Counted from the first letter of the stretch, positions 6,570 through 14,727 are shown. The stretch is 14,727 nucleotides of DNA from an uncultured Clostridia bacterium (GCA_937874275.1 CALNAU010000084.1:1-14727), one strand, 5' to 3'. Made by a program: numbers and translations. The notes: generated by a model from the sequence alone, not told the origin.

Positions 6570-9500
6570 ATGCTGCCACGCCGCCACACACTGATATACC
6601 TGCTTATCGCAGTGATGCTCTGCGTTCATCTGCCCGCGCTGGCCACAGCACCGAGTGCTACGGTCACGGGCACCGTTTATTCCGATAAGGATTTGGGCGG
6701 CAACATGGACGCGGACGAAGCCGGGCTGGCTGAAGCCGAGCTGACCTTGATGCGCCTGGGCGCCCAGGGGGAGGAGCAGGTCGATACCGCGATCAGCGCG
6801 GCTGATGGCAGCTACACCTTCAACCATGTGGGGGCTGGCGAATACTATATCAAAGCGGTGCTGCCCAAGGGGTTCATCCCCACGCGGTATGTGCAGGGCG
6901 GCAACGAACTGCTCCCCAGCAACGATACCGGCACCCGCACGGCCCCCTTCACCATCCAGGAGAGCGGTACGCTGCGCCTGCCGATGGGCGTGATGCCATC
7001 CAAGAACGGCAGCTTTGTGCGCGCCATCGCCTTTGGCGATGACAACCTCAACGGCGGCCGGTTCAGCAGCGAGCCGCTGCTGCGCGGCGTGGTGGTTGAG
7101 GTATTGTTTGAGTTGGATGGCACCTATTACTTCGCCGCCAGCGGCGAAACCAACAAGGAAGGCCTCATCAACATCACCAACCTGCCCCCGGGCAACTATG
7201 TGCTGTCGGCCACCATGCCGGGCAGCTACATCATTGGGCCCTTGGGCGCCAAGATCAGCCTGTTTTATAACACCATCGTGCCCGGCGAGAGCAATTACGG
7301 CCGCTCCGAGCCCTTTGTGCTGCCCGCGCGCGGCAGCATCGGCATGGGCATTGGCGGCGCGCTGACCGGCTCCGGCCACGGCAAGGCGTGGAGTGATACC
7401 AACTTCAACGGCCTGTGGGATGCGGACGAGATGGGGCTGGGCGGCCTGGTGCTGACCCTTACCCACCGTAGCATGGGCGTGGAGCGTAACACCGTGACCG
7501 CATCCGACGGTAGCTTTGCCTTCTCCACCCTGCAGCCGGGCGAATATGAGCTGACCGCCTCGCTGCCCGACACCATGATGTTCACCATTGGCGAGGGCGA
7601 TTCCATCTTCAGCGCCGATGACAGCCGTACACAGACCGCCAAGGTGCGTGTGCAGGCCGAAAAGGACAGCGATTTCGGCAGCATCGGCACCATCCCCACC
7701 ACCTCCCTGGAGGTGCTCTCCTTCCACGACAGCAACATCAACGGCCAGCAGGATGAGGGCGAGCCCGCCTTCGCCGGGGCAGAGCTGGTGGTCGCGGCCA
7801 ATGGCCAGCAAATCGCCACAGCTGTATCCGACGCGCAGGGCGTGGCACGGGTCCCGCTGCTGCGCGCGGGTAAGCTGGAGCTTACCCTCACGCTGCCCGA
7901 CGGCCAGATATTCAGCATCGCTGGCGATGAAAGCGGCAACCGCTTCCACCAGGATACCTCCGCCTCCATGCTGACCATCCCCTACACGCTTGAGCCGGGT
8001 GTGCGCGCCCAGCTCAAGGCCGGTGTCACGCTGCCCGCCACCATCGAGGGCAAGCTGTTTGACGACACGAACAACAACGGTGTGCTGGATGAGGAGGAGG
8101 ACCCCCTGACCGGCTTTACCGTGCAGGCCATCGGGCCCAACGAACTGGTGGCCGCCGAATCCGTCACCGATGGGGAAGGCGATTATCACCTGACGGGCCT
8201 GATACCCGGCAGCTATACGGTGCGCATCTTGCTACAATCCCCCTACATCTTCTCTGACATCCCCACCGTCACAGCTGACCGCATCAGCCGCATTGTGACA
8301 CAGACCGCCGCCTGGGGCGAGACAGCAGCCATCGCCCTGCAGCCCGGCCAGGTGCAGGAGCGGGTGGACGCAGCCGCCTTCCGCTCCGGTGTCATCAACG
8401 GCAAGGTACTGTTAGGCGACGAACAGGATGGCTTCGATGGCCAGCAGGGCGGCCTGGAAGGGGTCGAGGTGCAACTGCTGGACGAGGACGGCAAGCCCGT
8501 AAGCGCCTACACCGTGGCCACCACCCAGCGCGATGGCAGCTACCTGCTAAAAGGTGCGCTGCCCGGTACCTATTCGCTGCGCTACACGCTGCCGGATGGG
8601 GCGGCATTCTCCAACCCACTGACGGATGAGCGGCATTTTACCAGCAGCGCATTTGACGTGAAGGCAAGCGACGAGCTGGACGCCGAGGCCCTCTTCGCCG
8701 TCAAAACCGGCAGCTATGCCGGCCAGGTATACTTAGACCGTAACGCTGATGGCAGCCGGGACAAGGACGACCAAGGGCTTGCTGACATCCGGATTCTGCT
8801 GGAGAGCGGTGTCTCGGCCAACACCAGGCAGGGAACGACCGATGCGGAAGGCCGCTTTGACGTCACAGGCTTGCGCCCCGGCACCTATCAGCTGCTGGTG
8901 ACGTTGCCTGAGGGCATGTTGATTGCCTACGACGAGCACAGCCCCTTTGTGCCCGCGACCGCCAACGCCTCCAACGCGGAAGTCGTGGTCGGCATGGGCA
9001 CCCGCAGCGAGGACAACAGCATCGCGGCCCTCAGCACCCACAGCGTCAGCGGCCGCGCCTACTATGATAACGACCTGAGCTCAAACCCAACCCAGGGCGA
9101 ACCCGGATATGAAGGGCTGGAAGTACGCCTGCGCCATCAGGTCAGCAAGGTGGAGTTCAAGGCCACCACCGATGCCGAGGGTAACTACAGCATTCCCCTG
9201 CTGTTCCCCGGCGATTATACGCTCAGCGTGCAGCTGCCCGCCGACCACGAGCTGTATGCCCCCGCGGGCGCCGTGGCCAGCGCCGGCCAGTGGGAAAAGA
9301 ATTTGCGCTTCAACCCCGCCCAGCCTGCGACCGAGTTAACCCTCGGATTGGTACAGTTTGGCAGCATGCAGGGCAGCGTGTGGAACCTGGGCGGCACCCA
9401 CGAGCATATCGCGGGCCTGCCCGTGCGGCTGCTCAAATCCCCGGGCGGTGAGGTGGCGGCCGAAGCCGTCACCGACAGCCAGGGCATGTACCTGCTGGAA

Positions 9501-10142
9501 CAGCTGTATCCGGGCGAGTATTCGCTGGAAATCACGCTGGCCGATGGCTACCGCTTCGCCCGCCAGATTGACAGCGAGCGCACGCGCTTCAGCCTGATTA
9601 CCTCGGATACCGGCATCGTCAACGACAACCTGGGGCGCTCACAGCCCTTCACGCTGACCATGGCCGAGCACAAGGAAGCGCAGGATGTGGGCATGGGCAC
9701 CTTGGGTCAGTTGGGCGACTACGCCTGGCTGGACCTCAACCGCAATGGCATGCAGGACGCGGGCGAGCCCGGTGTGCCCGGCATCGAAATCAGGCTGTAC
9801 CAATATGGCCAGCTGGCCCAGCAGACTCAAACCGACGCCTATGGCCGCTACCTGCTGCGGGATGTGTATCCCGGCCAGTACAGCGTAGAGGTCACCATGC
9901 CGCCCGAGCTGAAGGCCACCGTGCACCAGACCGAATTCCGCCTGGTGGGCAGCATCCTGCCCGAGGTAGCGGGCACCACCGTCACAGCGGAGGACATCAC
10001 CGTGCCCAGCGGCGCACGCAACCTCAGCTGCGACTTTGGCTTCGCTCTCGTCAAGGATGGTGTTCTGCCTGCCTCCATGCAGCAGCTGCCGCAGAAGGAT
10101 TGGACGCCGCTGGTGCCCTACGAGCCCAAGCGATTGAGATAA
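6570..10142 (+). CDS. Large secreted protein of ten SdrD-B-like repeats, no cell-wall anchor
   Basis: This exported protein of 1190 residues has a signal peptide (MLPRRHTLIY, hydrophobic core, ALATA) cleaved near residue 25 or 27. Ten consecutive beta-sandwich repeats of the SdrD-B / carboxypeptidase-regulatory-like type follow, starting near residues 31, 148, 266, 379, 491, 607, 714, 825, 932 and 1046. Each has an opening strand with an Asp/Asn-rich loop (for example DTNNNGVLDEEE, DLNRNGMQDAGEPG), a middle G-x-Y strand (TDAEGNYSI) and a P-G-x-Y-x-L strand (LYPGEYSLEITL). In Sdr proteins such loops bind calcium and rigidify a stalk. The tail ends PYEPKRLR with no LPxTG, no membrane span and no lipobox; only one Cys is seen after the signal. 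The ATG at 6570 follows GGGAGG; a TTG at 6540 is rejected. A structural or adhesive surface/secreted role is inference; no catalytic domain is recognisable. Confidence 0.85.
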   Translation: MLPRRHTLIYLLIAVMLCVHLPALATAPSATVTGTVYSDKDLGGNMDADEAGLAEAELTLMRLGAQGEEQVDTAISAADGSYTFNHVGAGEYYIKAVLPKGFIPTRYVQGGNELLPSNDTGTRTAPFTIQESGTLRLPMGVMPSKNGSFVRAIAFGDDNLNGGRFSSEPLLRGVVVEVLFELDGTYYFAASGETNKEGLINITNLPPGNYVLSATMPGSYIIGPLGAKISLFYNTIVPGESNYGRSEPFVLPARGSIGMGIGGALTGSGHGKAWSDTNFNGLWDADEMGLGGLVLTLTHRSMGVERNTVTASDGSFAFSTLQPGEYELTASLPDTMMFTIGEGDSIFSADDSRTQTAKVRVQAEKDSDFGSIGTIPTTSLEVLSFHDSNINGQQDEGEPAFAGAELVVAANGQQIATAVSDAQGVARVPLLRAGKLELTLTLPDGQIFSIAGDESGNRFHQDTSASMLTIPYTLEPGVRAQLKAGVTLPATIEGKLFDDTNNNGVLDEEEDPLTGFTVQAIGPNELVAAESVTDGEGDYHLTGLIPGSYTVRILLQSPYIFSDIPTVTADRISRIVTQTAAWGETAAIALQPGQVQERVDAAAFRSGVINGKVLLGDEQDGFDGQQGGLEGVEVQLLDEDGKPVSAYTVATTQRDGSYLLKGALPGTYSLRYTLPDGAAFSNPLTDERHFTSSAFDVKASDELDAEALFAVKTGSYAGQVYLDRNADGSRDKDDQGLADIRILLESGVSANTRQGTTDAEGRFDVTGLRPGTYQLLVTLPEGMLIAYDEHSPFVPATANASNAEVVVGMGTRSEDNSIAALSTHSVSGRAYYDNDLSSNPTQGEPGYEGLEVRLRHQVSKVEFKATTDAEGNYSIPLLFPGDYTLSVQLPADHELYAPAGAVASAGQWEKNLRFNPAQPATELTLGLVQFGSMQGSVWNLGGTHEHIAGLPVRLLKSPGGEVAAEAVTDSQGMYLLEQLYPGEYSLEITLADGYRFARQIDSERTRFSLITSDTGIVNDNLGRSQPFTLTMAEHKEAQDVGMGTLGQLGDYAWLDLNRNGMQDAGEPGVPGIEIRLYQYGQLAQQTQTDAYGRYLLRDVYPGQYSVEVTMPPELKATVHQTEFRLVGSILPEVAGTTVTAEDITVPSGARNLSCDFGFALVKDGVLPASMQQLPQKDWTPLVPYEPKRLR
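6660..10049 (+). repeat. Ten tandem domain-coding repeats, about 340 bp each
   Basis: Protein-level repeats begin at about 6660, 7011, 7365, 7704, 8040, 8388, 8709, 9042, 9363 and 9705, with spacings of 321-354 bp. Units share the order Asp/Asn loop, G-x-Y strand, P-G-x-Y strand, LPDG-like turn, then a longer variable segment. The nucleotide sequences have diverged, so this is an old expansion, not a recent slippage array. The last unit is closest to the textbook SdrD-B pattern; unit 9 lacks the Asp/Asn loop. Confidence 0.8.
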
Positions 10143-10159
10143 GCAAAATCCCCTACGAA

Positions 10160-10193
10160 AAACCGCCGCGGCGCACTTGCTCCACGGCGGTTT
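10160..10193. terminator. Bidirectional terminator between repeat-protein and yebC genes
   Basis: The 12-nt arms AAACCGCCGCGG (10160-10171) and CCACGGCGGTTT (10182-10193) pair with a single mismatch around a 10-nt loop. On the minus strand the stem runs into TTTTTC and on the plus strand into TTTC. The hairpin lies between two convergent genes, 17 bp after the repeat-protein stop and 36 bp after the yebC-type stop, so it can serve both. Confidence 0.75.
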
Positions 10194-10229
10194 CATGTTC
10201 ATCTACCAAAGGCAGTGAGGAGATAAACC

Positions 10230-10976
10230 CTATTCCTCCTCTTCCTCCTCGGGCAGCTCGGCGTTGTGGTAGACCTCCATCACGTCGTCATTGTCATCCA
10301 GCATGTCCAGCAGCTTCTGCACCTTCTCCAGGGTTTCCGCGTCGTCCACCTCGACGGTGGTCTGCGGCAGCTTGCTGCGCTCGGCGGACACAAACGCGAT
10401 GCCCTGCCCCTCCAGCGCTTCACGCACGGCGGAGAAATCGTTGGGCGCGGTGAGAATCTCAAAGGAGTCGTCGTAGCTCTTCATGTCTTCGGCACCGGCG
10501 TCCAGCGCCTGCATCATCAGCTCTTCCTCATCCACGCCGGGGCCACGTTCTACAATCAGCAGGCCCTTGTGGTCAAACATATAACCCACCGAGCCTGTGG
10601 TGCCCAGGGAGCCGCCGTTTTTGTCAAAGATATGGCGAATTTCGGAGGCGGTGCGGTTGCGGTTGTCGGTCACAATCTCGCAAATTACGGCCACGCCGCC
10701 GGGCGCGTACCCCTCATAGGTGATTTCTTCAAAGACCACATTGTCCATCTCGCCCGCGGCCTTCTTGATGCTGCGGGTGATGCTGTCATTGGGCATGTTG
10801 TTGGCCTTGGCCTTGGCGATGATGTCGCGCAGCTTGCCGTTGACGGCGGGGTCACCGCCGCCTTCCTTGACGGCGATGGCAATCTCGCGCCCTATCTTGG
10901 TAAATATTTTGCCGCGGGCAGCGTCTGCCTTGCCCTTCTTATGCTTGATGTTGGCCCATTTGGAATGACCGGACAT
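10230..10976 (-). CDS. yebC: YebC/PmpR (TACO1) family protein
   Basis: This is a 248-residue member of the widespread YebC/PmpR family. Members have been described as DNA-binding regulators and, for TACO1 and some bacterial proteins, as factors that help ribosomes through proline-rich stretches. The N-terminus MSGHSKWANIKHKKGKAD is diagnostic. RGKIFTKIGREI, NMPNDSITRSIKKA and EGYAPGGVAVICEIVTDNRNRT near residues 91-112, then GGSLGTTGSVGYMFDHKG, follow in family order. The protein ends in an acidic run (PEEEEEE), common at this C-terminus. The ATG at 10974-10976 follows a purine-rich GGAGAGGGG stretch. It has its own promoter at 11007-11036 and a terminator at 10160-10193, so it is probably a single-gene unit that can also receive read-through from the gene upstream. 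Confidence 0.95.
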   Translation of the reverse strand: MSGHSKWANIKHKKGKADAARGKIFTKIGREIAIAVKEGGGDPAVNGKLRDIIAKAKANNMPNDSITRSIKKAAGEMDNVVFEEITYEGYAPGGVAVICEIVTDNRNRTASEIRHIFDKNGGSLGTTGSVGYMFDHKGLLIVERGPGVDEEELMMQALDAGAEDMKSYDDSFEILTAPNDFSAVREALEGQGIAFVSAERSKLPQTTVEVDDAETLEKVQKLLDMLDDNDDVMEVYHNAELPEEEEEE

Positions 10977-11006
10977 ATCAAAACCCCTCTCCGCAAATTA
11001 CAAACC

Positions 11007-11036
11007 AGTATAGCATTGCCCCACGGGCAGCGTCAA
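11007..11036 (-). promoter_or_regulatory. Sigma-A promoter of the yebC-type gene
   Basis: On the minus strand TTGACG (11031-11036) and TATACT (11007-11012) are 18 bp apart, about 30 bp upstream of the YebC start codon. The -35 box overlaps the TGA stop codon (11033-11035) of the phosphodiesterase gene, so the promoter is partly embedded in the preceding gene. Confidence 0.65.
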
Positions 11037-11758
11037 ACCATCACGGCCCGCGCGCGGTCCGGGTAGTTGGTGATGATCATATCCGCCCCGGCTTCAATGA
11101 CGCGCTTCATATCCCGCTCGGCGTTCACCGTCCAGGTGTTTACCTTCAGCCCCGCGCGGTGCGCGTTGGCGCAGTAATCCCCAAAGTACAGCAGGTGCTG
11201 ATAGTGCGGGTGCAGGGCATCCATGCCGGATTCCGCCGCGTAATTCCATGGGCGGATAAGCACGCTGTCGTACAGCAGGCCGCATACGGCATCCGGAAAA
11301 ATCTCTTTGATGGCCAGCATGCTCATGTGGTTGAAGGAGGAGTAGATCACCCTGTCCTCCATCCCCATTTTGGCCGCCAGCACCAGGCACTTCTCCTCCA
11401 TGCCGGGGTATGGCACGATGCTGTTTTTCAGTTCCACATTAATCAGCAGGTTGGTGGGCGCCAGCAGTTCAAACACCTCCTGCAGGGTGGGCGCTTTGGC
11501 CCCCTGATACTCCGGGTGAAGCTTTGAAAAATCAAACTTCTTGACGGCTGCCAGGCTCATCTCCCCAATCAAGCCGTTGCCGTCGGACACGCGGTCTACC
11601 TTTTCGTCGTGGGCTACCAACAGGTGCCCGTCGCGGGTCAGGTGGACGTCCAACTCCACCGCGTCCGCCCCCTGCTCCACCGCTAATTGAAAGGCCTCCA
11701 GGGTGTTTTCAGGCGCGTAGCCCGAGGCGCCGCGATGGGCGCAAATCAAGGTGCTCAT
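11033..11758 (-). CDS. Glycerophosphodiester phosphodiesterase (UgpQ-like)
   Basis: This enzyme of 241 residues hydrolyses glycerophosphodiesters (deacylated phospholipids such as glycerophosphocholine or glycerophosphoglycerol) to glycerol-3-phosphate plus an alcohol. Catalytic and metal-site motifs are visible: H8-R9 in AHRGASGYAPENT, E35 and D37 in AVELDVHLTRDG, H50-D51 in LVAHDE, and E109 in NVELKN. The C-terminus NTWTVNAERDMKRVIEAGADMIITNYPDRA is the usual final part of the TIM barrel. There is no signal peptide, so it is cytosolic. Its ATG shares four bases (ATGA) with the stop of the beta-galactosidase gene, and GGAGG lies within that gene's last codons, so translation is probably coupled. 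The substrate headgroup is not determined by the sequence. Confidence 0.93.
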   Translation of the reverse strand: MSTLICAHRGASGYAPENTLEAFQLAVEQGADAVELDVHLTRDGHLLVAHDEKVDRVSDGNGLIGEMSLAAVKKFDFSKLHPEYQGAKAPTLQEVFELLAPTNLLINVELKNSIVPYPGMEEKCLVLAAKMGMEDRVIYSSFNHMSMLAIKEIFPDAVCGLLYDSVLIRPWNYAAESGMDALHPHYQHLLYFGDYCANAHRAGLKVNTWTVNAERDMKRVIEAGADMIITNYPDRARAVMV

Positions 11759-14727
11759 GCTTCCTCCATCTGTTGCAGGCGCTGTGCGGCATGCAACACA
11801 TTCTCCGTTTGAACATCAAAGGTACGCAGAAGGAAACGGAACGCGCGCGCCTCCTTCAAATACAGCCTGTCTTTCTCCAGCGGCTCAGGTCCACAGGAGT
11901 TGGTGCCCAAGGGCCCCATCGCGCCATCGATGCACACCTCGGTGAGGTTTTCCGGCTTCAATTGCCAGGTATGCGTGGCCCGGGTCAGTGCCTCCTGCGT
12001 GTAGTGGCGCGCGCTGAACGAGAAATCCTCCCCCGCGATCATCAGGCCGCAGCCCGATACATCCGTGATGGCGACAAATTGCGTGTCCGCGTGGGAGCCA
12101 TTCTCCTGCGGGTAGATGTAGGGCTCGTGCGTGTCCTCCACCTGTGCCTGATATATATCCAGCAGCGCCCCGGTTTTCATATCCGGGTAGCTCTCCTGCG
12201 GGCCGCGGCCCAGCCAGGTCAGCCGGTCAAAGGCACGCGGCATGGCAAAGCGCAGCCCAAGCCTGGGCAGGTACATCCGTTCAAAGGCCTCCTGCTGCTG
12301 GGTGTAGGGCGTATAGGTAATATCCAGCACCACCCGGCCATGGCGGTCAAAGCGGTACTGCTGGCGCAGCCTGACCAGCGGGCGGTACACCGCCGGGCCG
12401 TGCACGCTCTCCACCAGCACATGCACCTCATCCTCCATGCGCTGGGCCTCAAACGCGGCCACGCGGCTTTGCAACTTATCCAGGCCATAGCGGGCCCACA
12501 CCGCGGCCACATTGGCCCCGAACCCCCGGTCATTATCGGTGGGCGCGCGCCACAGGTTGAGCGACAGGGGGCTTTGCAGCAGGGCAATGCGCGCGTGCTC
12601 CACCTCGGCCAGCCCACCTCGTGCGCGGCAGAAGCGATACACATCCTCGCCACAACGCACGGTGATTTGGTAGGGGGTTTCCTCCATATCCAAGCGCCTG
12701 ATGGGCAGCGCCAGCGCCCGCAAAGGCTCACCCAGCTGCAATGGCACCTGATCGCGGGCCACCACATGCCCCGCGGGCGCCCATTTGCTGGCGTCGGCCA
12801 GCGCGAACTGCATGTTGAGCGCGCTGCCCTGCGGGTAGGTGCCCAGCATCAGCTTCACCACCACCGATTCGCCGGGTTTGCAGTTAACCCGCCGCTCGCC
12901 CTCAGCCAATGCACACCCCTGGTGCATCACCTGCCAAGTGCAGCGGAAACTCTCCAGGTTGGTGAAGTCCAGACAGTTGCGGATGCTTACCTTGCCCTCC
13001 GCCTCATCGTACAGGCAGATGCGGGCGGGGCGCAGCACATGGGTATATTCCTTCAGCCCGGTGTGCGGCGTGCGGTCGGGGTAGCACAAGGCATCCACGC
13101 AGAAATTGCCATCATGAATGTCCTCGCCAAAGTCCCCGCCATAGGCCCAGTAGGTGCCGCTGCCATCCGGTGCCGGCTTTGGTATGCCGTGATCCACCAG
13201 TTCCCACACGCAGCCGCCCATCAGCCGCGGATATTTGTAGATGGCCTGCCAATAATCCTCCAGGTTGCCGGGGCCGAGGCCCATGGCATGCGCGTACTCG
13301 CACAGCAGGAACGGTTTCGCGTCTTCCCGCTCGCCCTGGGCAATCACATCGGGTACGCTGGTATACATGCGGGAGACCATGTCCGCCGTTTCCGCCCGCT
13401 CATCCGGCTCATAATGGATAGGGCGGCTTGGGTCAATGCGCCGCATGGCCTCCGCCATCCGCGCGTGGTTGACGCCGTAGCCGGACTCGTTGCCCAGCGA
13501 CCAGAAGATGACGGATGGGTGGTTGCGGTCCCGCTCCACCATGCGCACACCCCGGTCGATGAACTGGGCTTCCCACCTGGGGTCGCGGGCGATAAGGTCA
13601 TAGGCGTCCACAAACACCACGCCGTGGCACTCCAAGTCCGCCTCGTCTATCACATACAGGCCATACTCGTCGCACAGGGACAGCAGCCACGGATCGGGCG
13701 GATAATGGCTGGTGCGCACACAGTTCATGTTGTGGCGCTTCATCAGCAGCACATCGGCCAGCATGCTGTCCTGCGGGGTATAGCTGCCCAGGTGCTGGTG
13801 CGTATCGTGGCGATTGGCCCCCTTCAACTTGACGGGTACCCCGTTGATGCGCAGCTGACCCCGGTGGATATCCACCCGGCGAAAGCCGATGCGCTGATGC
13901 TCCACCTGCCCTGGGATGCTGACCACCAGGTCGTACAGCGCAGGTGCCTCCGCCGTCCAGCGCCGCACATGCGGCAGGCCGTGGCGCAAAATGCCCATGC
14001 CATCCTGGATGGCTACATCGGTCGAGATGACCTTGTCATCCCCATCACGCAAGGCGACATGCACGCTGTCCACACCCTGTGCCTTCACCTTGATTTGCAG
14101 CAGGCCGGACTCCATGTCGGTATCCAGCCCGGCATCCACCTGTATATCAAGGATGCATTGGCTGCCAAAGCTGAGCAGCATCACATCTCGGAAAATGCCG
14201 CTGAGCCGCCACTTGTCCTGATCCTCCAGGTAGGTGCCGTCCGACCACTGGAACACCAGCACGTGCAGCACATTGCCATGCCGCTGCATGTGCGGGGACA
14301 GGTCAAACTCCGCCGGCATGTGCGGCACCTTGGAAAAGCCGATAAACTGCCCGTTGAGGAACACATAGAAACAGCTGTCCACCCCCTCAAAGCGTATGCG
14401 GGTTTCTCGGCCTTCAAAGCCATCGGGCATGTCAAACCGCCGCCGATACAGCCCCACCGGCGTATCATCCGGCACATAGGGTGGGTCGTATGGGATGGGG
14501 TAGCGCACGTTGGTGTACTGCGGCTTGCCCAAGCCCTGCATCTGCCAGCAGCCAGGCACCCGAATGCGCCCGTAGCTTTCAAACACCGCCAAATTGTCCG
14601 GTATATGCGCGGGGCTGCCCAGCAGGCAAAAATCCCACGCCCCGTTGAGCGACAGAAAATAGGGGGAGGCCACACGGTCGCCAGCCATGGCGCTGTCCCG
14701 GTCCGGGTAGGGCACCAGCGTGGTGCG
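11755..14727 (-). CDS. Beta-galactosidase, glycoside hydrolase family 2 (LacZ-type), 5' end off window
   Basis: This retaining glycosidase should hydrolyse terminal beta-galactosides in the cytosol. The reading frame is open through the right edge. The residues there (RTTLVPYPDRDSAM) match the region before the first domain in LacZ proteins, so I treat it as 5'-partial with roughly 20-30 residues missing; the GTG at 14713-14715 is probably an internal Val. Counting from that codon: N-terminal jelly roll about 19-183 (SLNGAWDF, PQYTNVRYPI), Ig-like domain to about 280, TIM barrel about 282-562 with acid/base E410 (LGNESGYG) and nucleophile E473 (CEYAHAMG), then a further beta domain. The small-chain domain follows from about 690 (LWRAPTDNDRGF, NSCGPEPL). 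No signal peptide can be seen in the visible part. It overlaps the phosphodiesterase gene by ATGA. Confidence 0.93.
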   Translation of the reverse strand, partial: RTTLVPYPDRDSAMAGDRVASPYFLSLNGAWDFCLLGSPAHIPDNLAVFESYGRIRVPGCWQMQGLGKPQYTNVRYPIPYDPPYVPDDTPVGLYRRRFDMPDGFEGRETRIRFEGVDSCFYVFLNGQFIGFSKVPHMPAEFDLSPHMQRHGNVLHVLVFQWSDGTYLEDQDKWRLSGIFRDVMLLSFGSQCILDIQVDAGLDTDMESGLLQIKVKAQGVDSVHVALRDGDDKVISTDVAIQDGMGILRHGLPHVRRWTAEAPALYDLVVSIPGQVEHQRIGFRRVDIHRGQLRINGVPVKLKGANRHDTHQHLGSYTPQDSMLADVLLMKRHNMNCVRTSHYPPDPWLLSLCDEYGLYVIDEADLECHGVVFVDAYDLIARDPRWEAQFIDRGVRMVERDRNHPSVIFWSLGNESGYGVNHARMAEAMRRIDPSRPIHYEPDERAETADMVSRMYTSVPDVIAQGEREDAKPFLLCEYAHAMGLGPGNLEDYWQAIYKYPRLMGGCVWELVDHGIPKPAPDGSGTYWAYGGDFGEDIHDGNFCVDALCYPDRTPHTGLKEYTHVLRPARICLYDEAEGKVSIRNCLDFTNLESFRCTWQVMHQGCALAEGERRVNCKPGESVVVKLMLGTYPQGSALNMQFALADASKWAPAGHVVARDQVPLQLGEPLRALALPIRRLDMEETPYQITVRCGEDVYRFCRARGGLAEVEHARIALLQSPLSLNLWRAPTDNDRGFGANVAAVWARYGLDKLQSRVAAFEAQRMEDEVHVLVESVHGPAVYRPLVRLRQQYRFDRHGRVVLDITYTPYTQQQEAFERMYLPRLGLRFAMPRAFDRLTWLGRGPQESYPDMKTGALLDIYQAQVEDTHEPYIYPQENGSHADTQFVAITDVSGCGLMIAGEDFSFSARHYTQEALTRATHTWQLKPENLTEVCIDGAMGPLGTNSCGPEPLEKDRLYLKEARAFRFLLRTFDVQTENVLHAAQRLQQMEEA

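Noticed and set aside
6543..8189. A 548-codon open frame on the minus strand
   Set aside because: It lies wholly opposite the repeat-protein gene, whose signal peptide and repeats are clear. The antisense translation is Gly/His/Ala-rich with no recognisable domain, as expected of a shadow frame in GC-rich DNA.
6660..10049. The repeated region as a CRISPR array or recent DNA repeat array
   Set aside because: The repetition is at protein level with about 340-bp units and diverged nucleotides; there are no short identical repeats with spacers.
10086..10142. LPQKD near the C-terminus as a sortase LPxTG motif
   Set aside because: It has no T-G at the right place and no hydrophobic segment follows; the protein simply ends PYEPKRLR.
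14713..14715. GTG as the true start of the beta-galactosidase
   Set aside because: The frame continues open to the window edge with family-like residues, no ribosome binding site lies ahead of the GTG, and LacZ-type proteins have more residues before this point.

Overview
The window is about 14.7 kb of GC-rich bacterial chromosome, coding on both strands. It looks like a high-GC Bacillota (Clostridia-type) genome. Shine-Dalgarno sites are strong (AGGAGG or GGAGG in front of nearly every gene), -10 boxes follow the sigma-A pattern TATACT, and the gene families are ones common in gut Clostridia. The lineage is inference; no rRNA, tRNA or other phylogenetic marker is present.

Left block (1-3988, minus strand, read right to left): a trans-sulfuration-type PLP enzyme with a very good promoter, then a CUT1-type carbohydrate ABC importer. 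The importer comprises a binding protein, a MalF-like permease and a MalG-like permease cut by the window edge. A GC-rich 13-bp hairpin lies between the binding-protein and permease genes and probably sets unequal expression. No ATPase gene is visible.

Middle block (4176-6481): an iron-type alcohol dehydrogenase of the BDH/YqhD class (plus strand, own promoter) converges on and overlaps tadA (minus strand). A small nitroreductase diverges from tadA.

Centre (6527-10193): the most distinctive gene, a 1190-residue exported protein built almost wholly of ten SdrD-B-like/prealbumin-like beta-sandwich repeats of about 113 residues. Most carry Asp/Asn-rich, Ca-loop-like motifs. It has a signal peptide but no LPxTG, lipobox or membrane anchor. 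A probable bidirectional terminator separates it from the convergent YebC gene.

Right block (10230-14727, minus strand): a GH2 beta-galactosidase (5' end off the window) overlaps a glycerophosphodiester phosphodiesterase by ATGA, so the two are probably translationally coupled. Downstream, a YebC/PmpR-family gene has its own promoter, whose -35 box overlaps the phosphodiesterase stop codon.

Most of the window is ordinary metabolism and sugar uptake. The points worth a second look are the anchorless repeat protein, the beta-galactosidase/phosphodiesterase coupling, the binding protein without a lipobox, and the intra-operon hairpin. I found no CRISPR array, insertion sequence, RNA gene or phage gene, and no gene-free stretch longer than 300 bases.
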